A stretch of 64,000 nucleotides of DNA from Ariolimax columbianus. Lineage: Eukaryota > Mollusca > Gastropoda > Stylommatophora > Arionidae. Positions 53,833 through 61,293 of the stretch are shown here, piece by piece. Within the stretch, counting starts at the first letter, position 1. Every line of letters starts with the position of its first letter. The notes below the pieces were generated by a model. That model was given only the letters and a program-made list of their open reading frames with translations. It was not told the DNA's origin and did not search any database. The DNA lies in NCBI GenBank assembly GCA_036924085.1, contig JAVGWX010000004.1, positions 77,859,090 to 77,923,089 of the forward strand, written 5' to 3'. Made by a program: the position numbers and the translations under genes.

Positions 53833-54751
53833 GGTTCTTCTTCTTCTTCTTCTTCTTCGTACGCAGTGCGACAGTAACCATTATTTTTCCGAAAAAATCG
53901 GCGGTCATCCTGAGGCTGTCGACACTGCCATAGAGCTTGTCTTGCAGTTCCACTGGTGATGGCCACATCTGCCCTCTCTGATCCTCGTATGTCGGGCAGT
54001 TCTGCAGCAGATGTTCAGCGGTCATTTTACCGGTACCGCACGGGCATTCGTCGGTACCACCTATCTTTAATTTGTTGAATAGGTGGTACCTCAGTCTATT
54101 GTGGCCAGTGCGAATGTCTGCCTCCTCGTTGCCTTGGATGTTGCAGTGTGATGGGACCCACTGTACCACTACCCTTTTTGGTGAGGACTGCTGGCACAGT
54201 TGGCAGAGTGCTGCTCTTAAGTCATTAAGCTCAGTGTTTTTCTGGCTTTTTAGCGCTGTGACTACGGCGAGAGCATCTGTAAGCAGGACTATATGGCTTT
54301 CATTTTCTTTGTGTGTCACCATTTCTTCCACTGCCGCCCTCAGTGCCTCTGCCTCCGCCCTGAAATTGCTTGTGTACTTACCAGTAGCGAATGACAGTGT
54401 TATTTTTCCGCCATTTGGTAGGTTCAGGAATGCTCCTGCCCCTCCGTTCTGTGTAGTGTTTGTTACAGAACCGTCGGTGTATGCATGGGTCCAGTCCATG
54501 CTTGGGTAGCTTTTCGATATAAAGCTTAGGGTAGTTTCTCTCCTTTCTTTTTTAGTCTGGCAGTTTTTGTTTCCAATACCTGGTATATTTTCTACCACCT
54601 CTGGAAATATATCCTGCATCCAGGTAGGTTTTCGTACAGTAGTGATGGGTTTTGGTGTTGTTAGTGTGTTTATGGGATCTTCGTGCATCTTTGCTTTGGC
54701 TATTTCTGCAAAGTTTCTCCGCTTTAGTTTCCCATTTCCCAAATTGTTTAG
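53833..54751 (-). mobile_element. I-group LINE copy 3, 5'-truncated, nested
   Basis: A 919-bp minus-strand insertion in the CR1-like LINE, with TSD GGAGACA at 53826-53832 and 54752-54758. It begins at 'NNLGNGKLKRRNFAEIAKAK' and runs through complete RNase H blocks: 'HAYTDGSVTN', 'NFRAEAEALRAAV', 'VLLTDALAVVTAL', 'SHCNIQGNEEAD'. After the last Asp about 183 bp (61 codons) are missing in frame (near 54117), then 'IRTGHNRLRYHLFNKL', an intact 'ECPCGTGKMTAEHLLQNCP', and a (GAA)n tail at 53835-53858. The family TGA stop is changed here, so the frame reads into the tail. Confidence 0.92.
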
Positions 54752-54885
54752 GGAGACAATTTCAATAAATGCATTCAAGAATAGATTGGATGCGCATAGG
54801 TAGTTTTAGATCAAGTGAATGTAAAAGGAACTGGTTGTATACAGACTCTGCAGAGTCTTCTGAACCAGTGTAAAGACGTTACATT
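54752..54885 (+). mobile_element. CR1-like LINE, 3' end, right part
   Basis: 'acaatttcaataaatgcatt' and 'caagaatagattggatgcgc' resume the LINE as in the uninterrupted copy at 30940-31030, ending 'gaaccagtgtaaagacgtta' before a pentamer array. Confidence 0.82.
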
Positions 54886-54887
54886 AA

Positions 54888-55050
54888 GTGAAGTTAAGTT
54901 AGTGAAGTGAAGTGAAGTGAAGTGAAGTGAAGTGAAGTTAAGTTAAGTGAAGTTAAGTTAAGTTAAGTTAAGTGAAGTGAAGTTAAGTTAAGTTAAGTGA
55001 AGTGAAGTTACGTTAAGTGAAGTTAAGTGAAGTTAAGTTAAATAAATTGA
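54888..55050 (+). repeat. (AAGTG)n/(AAGTT)n pentamer array
   Basis: About 32 pentamers of GAAGT and TAAGT in mixed order directly after the CR1-like LINE end ('aagtgaagttaagttag'), as if the LINE's terminal repeat had expanded. Confidence 0.95.
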
Positions 55051-55770
55051 AATGCTCCAAGTGACAAGTGTTTTTCGCTAAATGAAAGGCCGGGTATTGG
55101 GCCAACAATCCAACCGCGAAAAGAAATGTGTCATTAGCATAGCCTGTCTCAAGTCCATCCGTACCGACTATAAACAAAACACTTACTTGAAGGCAGGCAA
55201 ATGTATAAACTTTATCACCTTCTGTTATTCCTATTTCGGTATTTATCCTAGCTTCCCCTTGATTCCCTATATCTAGAAGGTCGTTATTCAAGATCTCTTA
55301 TCATATTCCTCAAACCACGTTATTCGTATATGATTGAACGGCTGTATGAACAAACATATTAATGCTACTGGTTGCCATGTACTGTCTCAATACGGATTAG
55401 TTTATGGGAAAACGTGCCAGCAAACTGCATATACGTGCTTCATTGTTTGTCTCCCATATTAAATTCCACGACTATCGATAATTGTTAATGTGAAAATATT
55501 CCCGGTAGGGTCCTGGCAAAGAATTCAATAATATGGATGCCGCCTCTTCTCATAGCTTGAGACTTGGCTTTTATTTGCTGGTCGTGTACCAGGGCACATA
55601 CCTATATTTGCTTAGGTTCTAGAGAGTTAAGTTGACGATCATATTTCCGCAACGTTTTGTCTTCGGCAGTCGAGCCAAAATAGAGGTCTTGAAATGTGAG
55701 ACATATAAATCGATGACGTTTCTGTCAAAAGGGAGCCGAAGTCTGGAAGCGTGTTTTGGTGTGGTGGATG
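55051..55770. other. Unclassified stretch
   Basis: No feature recognised. Confidence 0.35.
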
Positions 55771-56629
55771 GGGGAAGATTTAGTTCTGGAGGTGGATTAA
55801 GGTGTGGTAGATTGGGAAGATTTAGTTCTGGATGTGGATTATGGGGTTGTTGGTGGGAAATATTTAGGTATTGATGTGGATTAAGGTATGGTAGATGTGG
55901 ACAATATAGTTCTGGAGGTGGATTAAGGTGTGATAGATGTGGAAAATTTAGTTCTGGATGTGGATTAAGGTGTGATAGATTTAGAAAATTTAGTTCTGGA
56001 GGTGGATTAAGGTGTGATAGATGTGGAAAATGTAGTTCTGGAGGTGGATGGAGGTGTGATAGATGTGGAAAATTTAGTTCTAGAGGTGGATTAAGGTGTG
56101 CTAGATATGAGAGATGTAGTTCTGGATGTGGTTTAAGGTGTGGTAGATGTGAGAGATTTAGTTCTGGATGTGGATTAAGGTCTGGTAGATGTGAGAGATT
56201 TAGTTCTAGATGTGGATTAAGGTGTGGTAGATGTGAGAGATTTAGTTCTGGAGGTGGATTGAGGTGTGGTAGATGTGAGAGATTTAGTTCTGGAGGTGGA
56301 TTAGGGTGTGGTAGATGTGAGAGATTTAGTTCTGGAGGTGGAATAAGGTGTGGTAGATGTGGATGATTAGTTCTGGAGGTGGATTAAGGTGTGGAAGATG
56401 TGAGAGATTTCGTTTTGGAGGTGGATTAAGGTTTGAAAGATGTGAGAGATTTCGTTTTGGAGGTGGATTAAGGTGGGGAAGATGGGAGAGATTTCGTTTT
56501 GGAGGTAGATTAAGGTGTGGAAGATGGGAGAGATTTCGTTTTGGAGGTGGATTAAGGTGGGGAAGATGTGAGAGATTTCGTTTTGGAGGTGGATTAAGGT
56601 GTGGAAGATGTGGAAGATTAGTTCCGAAG
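55771..56629 (+). repeat. 42-bp minisatellite, left block
   Basis: About 20 monomers: GGTGGATTAAGGTGTGGTAG, ATGTGAGAGATTTAGTTCTG, GA. The last seven carry TTTCGTTTTGGA in place of TTTAGTTCTGGA, marking a recent local expansion. The period is a multiple of three, giving 14-residue repeat frames on both strands. Confidence 0.95.
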
Positions 56630-57918
56630 GTGAACACTGTAAAAAGACCGACAGAGTGAGAGCTTTTTCGTTGGGTCTAACAAGGAACGGGTGCTGGAAT
56701 TAGACCCACGGAAGACAGGTCAGTCCTACCCTCTTAATGAAAGAGAATTGCTACGGTAATCCTGCTTAACCCTAACGGAATCACAGGATTCAGACACTTG
56801 GTTATTGACTGACTAAAAAGCCCTCTATTGATTCGTTGGGTCTAATAGTGAACGGGTGCTGGTATTAGACCCTCGAAAGACAGGTCAGTTTTACCCTACT
56901 AATGACAGGGCGTTGCTACAGAAATCCTGCTCAACTCGAGAGGAATCGCTAGTCGCAGACATTTGGTACAAATGCTTGGCTGATAAGCCAACAGGGCGAG
57001 GCTACCATCTGAGGGAGTACGGCCGAACGCCTCTAAGCCGGAATCCCGTCCAAAATGTCAGCACCACTGCGATGGGAGGCTACCATATGGTCGGGACCTG
57101 AGGCTCGCGCCCCAGTCCCACACAGTCGAGCCGCAGAAAGAGGTCTCTGCCATCCGCTGAGCAAAGCGGGCGGGATGCTGCCCAATATTCACCCCATACG
57201 GCGATGAGGTGTGAAACCACTAGTAGAAGACTTAGTTCTCGGTCGGGGTGTCGTAAGCAGTAGAGCAGCCACCTCACTGTGAACTGTTGAGACGCAACCC
57301 TTGATCATGAGATATGTCCGCACACCAGGCGAACAACATCTCCGTTCAATTACCAGGCTCGTCCCCTAGTCAAATGCACTCCTGTCTCGCTCTCTACCTC
57401 TGTCTGCTATCAGTCATCCCAATGGACGCAAAACAGATGCAGTCCAGCGGACATTGCACTTCTGGCTTATTGTGACAACCTCCCAGGTGGCGGGGAATGC
57501 TAGGCGTGCCATCAGTACAGATGAGCCGAAAATAAAGGGAGCAAAGAGATACCTCACTCACATGCAAATACTACGTTTCTGACAGGACGTAACGATCATG
57601 AGACACAGTCACACTGGACTGCCTCTCTTCCGGGATAGTACAAACTAGTACATAGTCCATCATATCATATCATTGCAAAACCCTATAGACACGAGTGGGG
57701 AAGACTCGATAGTCCTGCAAGACAACTTCCCTAAGAGAGACAACTCTGAGCAAAAACAACTGCTGCCTTGCAGATAGGCTGGGGACAGCCAAAGGCTAAG
57801 GAGGGCATCCCTACAGAAACGCCTGTTGAAATCGGATGCACTGAGCCACAGGCTTAACTAAAATAAAACATTGCAACGTATATCGCTGTAAATAGCGTAC
57901 GATGAAGAAGAAGAAGAA
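56630..57918 (+). mobile_element. 28S rRNA-derived retroposon, copy 2
   Basis: About 1.29 kb inserted in the 42-bp array; AGTTCCGAAGG on the left and AGTTCTGAAGG on the right may be the TSD (10 of 11). Order: (i) a diverged partial 28S copy, 56656-56800 ('gaacgggtgctggaattaga'); (ii) 28S 3' region, 56835-57060, with ACGGGTGCTGGTATTAGACC, CCTGCTCAACTCGAGAGGAA (sarcin-ricin loop, 56935-56943), TGCTTGGCTGATAAGCCAAC and CGAACGCCTCTAAGCCGGAA; (iii) the end of 28S, about 57225-57315, with TTAGTTCTCGGTCGGGGTGT; (iv) non-rRNA body 57316-57890, including a core shared with SINE-B at about 57800-57880; (v) GCGTACGATGAAGAAGAAG tail. Not a working rRNA gene: upstream 28S is absent and the loop sequence is altered. 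Confidence 0.88.
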
Positions 57919-58740
57919 GTTCTGAAGGAAGATTAAGGTGTGGTAGATGTGAAAGATTTAGTTCTGGGGGTGGATTAAGGTCTGGTAGATGTGGAAGATT
58001 TAGTTCTGGAGGTGGATTAAGGTGTGGTAGATGTGAGAGATTTCGTTTTGGAGGTGGATTAAGGTGTGGAAGATGTGAGAGATTTCGTTTTGGAGGTGGA
58101 TTAAGGTGTGGAAGATGGAGAAGATTTAGTGTTGTGGATGGGGGTGTATTATGGTGTGATAGATTAGAAAGATTTAGTTCTGGAAGTGGATTAAGATGTG
58201 GTAAAAGAGAAAGATTTAGTTCTGGAGGTGGATTAAGATATGGTAGACGAGGAAGATTTAGTTCTGGAGATGTATTAATGTGTGGTAGACGAGGAAGATT
58301 TAGTTCTGGAGGTGGATTAAGATGTGGTAAACGAGAAAGATTTAGTTCCAGATATGGATTAAGGTGAGGTAGGTGTGGACGATTTAGTTCTGAAGTTGTA
58401 TTAAGGTGTATTCGATGTGGACCATTTAATTGTTTAGGTGTGATAGATGGGGAAATATAGTTTTAGAGTTAAATTAAGGTATGGAAGGTTTAGTTCTGGA
58501 CATGGATTAAGGTATGAAAGGTTTAGTTCTGGAGGTGGATTAAGGTATGGAAGGTTTAGTTCTGGAGATGGATTAAGGTATGAAAGGTTTAGTTCTGGAG
58601 GTGGATTAAGGTATGGAAGGTTTAGTTCTGGAGATGGATTAAGGTATGAAAGGTTTAGTTCTGGAGGTGGATTAAGGTATGGAAGGTTTAGTTCTGGAGG
58701 TGGATTAAACGGCGACGATTTAGTTCTATAGATGTGGACA
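57919..58740 (+). repeat. 42/33-bp minisatellite, right block
   Basis: Continuation of the 42-bp array after the retroposon. At 58470-58710 the unit is 33 bp (AGGTATGGAAGGTTTAGTTC, TGGAGGTGGATTA), a 9-bp shortened derivative. Alternating 'ggtatggaagg' and 'ggtatgaaagg' units show a 66-bp higher-order repeat. Confidence 0.93.
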
Positions 58741-59560
58741 AAGGTGTGGAAAATATACTTTTCGAGGTGGATTAAGATGTGGAAGGGAAAGATTTAGTTC
58801 TGGAAGTGGATTAATATGAGGTTTGTTGATGTGGATTATGGTTCAGAAGTGTGGCTTATTGATGTGGATTAGGGTGTGGAAGTGTGGCTTCTTGATGTGG
58901 ATTATGGTGGGGAAATGTAGCTTCTTGATGTGGATTATGGTGGGGAAATGTAGCTTCTTGATGTGGATTGGTGTAGTAATGTCGAGGTGTGGCTTCTTGT
59001 GGTGGATTATGGTAGTAATGTCGAGGTGAGGCCTCTTGTAATGGATTAGTGTAGTAATGTCGAGGTGTAGCTTCTTGTGGTGGATTAGTGTAGTAATGTC
59101 GAAGGGTGGCCTCTTAAGGTGGATTTAGGGTAGTAATGTCGAAGTGTGGCCTCTTAAGGTGGATTAGGCTGGTAGTCTCGAAGTGTGGCTTCTTGATGTG
59201 GAGTAGGATATGATATCTGTCGAAATGTGATTGACAATTATAGTGTGATAGATATCAAAAACTGAGAACTGGAGATATGCTAGTATGTGATAGATGTAAA
59301 GGAGTGAGTTGTGGAGGAGGATTAGAGTGTGGTTGAAGTTAACGTGAATTACATACGTGGATTAGAATGTTAGAATCTCAGATGTTGGTAAAGGTGGGAT
59401 GAGATGTGAGTAAAGGTTGGGTGTGATGGATGTATACTTGTGAGTTGTGGAGGTGGATTAGAGTGTAGTTAATGTGAATTTTTGAGCTGTTGGAGAAGGC
59501 TAAGGTGCGATGTATGTGAAATTGTAAGTTCTGGAAGGGGACTAATGGAGCGTATCTGGA
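58741..59560 (+). repeat. Diverged GTGGATTA-type repeats
   Basis: Units of about 33 and 39 bp (CTTCTTGATGTGGATTATGG, GTAGTAATGTCGAGGTGTGG) decaying to scattered 'ggtggattagagtgt' motifs by 59560. Probably the oldest part of the 42-bp super-array. Confidence 0.8.
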
Positions 59561-59611
59561 AGCATGGTTTATGGAGAATGTGTAGTTTTTCCACACACAT
59601 TGGCTGCAATA

Positions 59612-60245
59612 TAAACATAATAGTGGGTACAGAAAACGATGTTCAGTTCAGAATACATAAGGCGAGAGGAGCTTTCATTGCATTGAGGAATTTATGGAAG
59701 TCAAAAGAAATTAAAACCACCACAAAAATTAAAATTTTCAACTCCAACGTGAAATCCGTTATATTGTATGGCTCTGAAACATAGAGGACGACACAGGTAC
59801 TTACGGAAAAGGTACAGACTTTTGTAAATGGTTGCCTGCGCAAAATACAAGGGTGTAAATTGTAAGACAAGATCACCAACGTGGGACTGATGGGGAAAGG
59901 GGAACAAATACAAGTGGAGTGTGAAATACAGAGGAGGCGATGGCGATGGATAAGCCCACATTACCGGAAACCAGTGGATAACATTACCAGACAAGCTCTG
60001 TTCTGGAATCCACAGGGCAAGAGAAGTAGAGGAAGACCAAGACACTCATGGAAGAGGGAACTGGAAGCAAATATAAATACAGCAAACACGACGTGGAGAT
60101 AATAGACTAAGATGGCTCATGATGGGAAGACTTGGCGAGTATTTGTTGAGGACATAGATGGCGCCATAACTGGCTGCGAGTCTACATTTCTCTACAGTTT
60201 TGGATCATTATGGATGCCGCCAGACCACGGATTTGCCTGGAATTC
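59612..60245 (+). mobile_element. LINE C-terminal region and 3' UTR
   Basis: The frame from 59590 encodes 'RIHKARGAFIALRNLWKSKE', 'IKIFNSNVKSVILYGSET' and a stop where 'W' is expected (TAG from TGG), then 'FVNGCLRKIQG', 'RWRWISPHYRKPVDNITRQA', 'LFWNPQGKRSRGRPRHSWKR', 'ELEANINTANTTW'. The untranslated end (60110-60245) has 'agatggcgccataactggct', also found at 9085 and 12022. Decayed only by a few stops, so younger than most LINE ends here. Confidence 0.87.
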
Positions 60246-60620
60246 ACACTAGTCGACGACTTACACTTGTGCTCACGGAAACATGGTGTTGTTTTCCGTC
60301 TGGACTTGATATTTCGTTCTTTTTTTTGTGTGGTGATTTCTTCCATCCGTTTATCCTGGTCTGGACGCAGGCTGAATGGCACTACGCTTATACCTGTGTC
60401 GTATTTCACGGGTTAGTTCTGCCGGTTCACCTTCACGAATTTGGCGTGTGGGATATTTAGATGCTACTATGATGAGCTGAATACAGCTGGGGAGATATGC
60501 CAGACTCACTCACACGCTGAGTGTTGTCCATACGACCTCATGTGGTTATCGAAAAGGCACGACAAACACCGTTAGATGCCATCCCACCTTTCTACCCTGC
60601 GGGTTACATGTTTACGGAAA
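60246..60620. other. Unclassified stretch
   Basis: Nothing recognised; overlapping 68-86 codon frames show no motif. Confidence 0.35.
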
Positions 60621-60872
60621 GGCTTCGGTGGTAACCCTTAGGAAAAATCTGCATCCTATGCTATCTCCAGTCGTCTCGATGAATGTCTTGCCACTGGCAC
60701 AAGGTAGCTTAGGCTCTGTGAGTAAAGTTGACAAAATGCGCAGTTTCTTCCTCACTTTAATCCAAATCACTGCGCAAGTCACCCATTTCAGCGGACACAG
60801 CAAGAGATACGACTGTCCACACGGCTGAACAAAGAGAGTGGTCTTCATCACTTGTGATGGACAAATATTATG
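60621..60872. repeat. Interspersed repeat X, copy 2
   Basis: Matches 12321-12548 in the same orientation, with about 80% identity judged by eye over AGGAAAAATCTGCATC, CACTTTAATCCAAATCAC, CAAGTCACCCATTTCAGC and GGCTGAACAAAGAGAGTGG. Confidence 0.75.
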
Positions 60873-60889
60873 CTCCAGGTTTTTTATTC

Positions 60890-61255
60890 ATTGATTGATA
60901 TCTGGTAGCGTGGATTCTGGAAGTGGATTAGTTTATGATGATGTGGAATTGGGCGTTATGAAAGTGGGTTAATGGGTTCAAAATGTGGAAGTGTGAATTC
61001 TGGAAGTGGATTAGTGAGTCGTATATGGGGAAGTGTGAATTCTGGAAGTGGATTAGTGAGTCGTATAAGGGGAAGTGTGAATTCTAGAAGTGGATTAGTG
61101 AGTCGTATATGGGGAAGTGTGAATTCTGGAAGTGGATTAGTGAGTCGTATATGGGGAAGTGTGAATTCTGGAAGTGATTAGAGTGTCGTATATGGGGAAG
61201 TGTGAATTCTGGAAGTGATTAGAGTGTCGTGCATGGGAAATGCTGATATTCTTAT
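60890..61255 (+). repeat. 42-bp minisatellite, second subtype
   Basis: Six to seven monomers: TGAATTCTGGAAGTGGATTA, GTGAGTCGTATATGGGGAAG, TG. Length and the 'TTCTGGAAGTGGATTA' part match the 55771 array. The last two units are 41 bp. Confidence 0.94.
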
Positions 61256-61293
61256 GGTGGTCAAGGGTGTGGTAGATTTAGAATTATAAGTAA

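Noticed and set aside
53833..54751. Plus-strand frames opposite the LINE (for example 54072-54509)
   Set aside because: They are antisense shadows of the LINE protein frame; the same applies to plus-strand frames at 61727-63901.
56326..56659. 14-residue repeat proteins on both strands
   Set aside because: A 42-bp array is a multiple of three, so any stop-free unit gives a long frame; both strands are open, which argues against a gene.
56835..57315. Functional 28S rRNA gene
   Set aside because: Only the 3' few hundred bases are present, with an altered sarcin-ricin loop, internal deletions, a retroposon-like tail and a minisatellite context.
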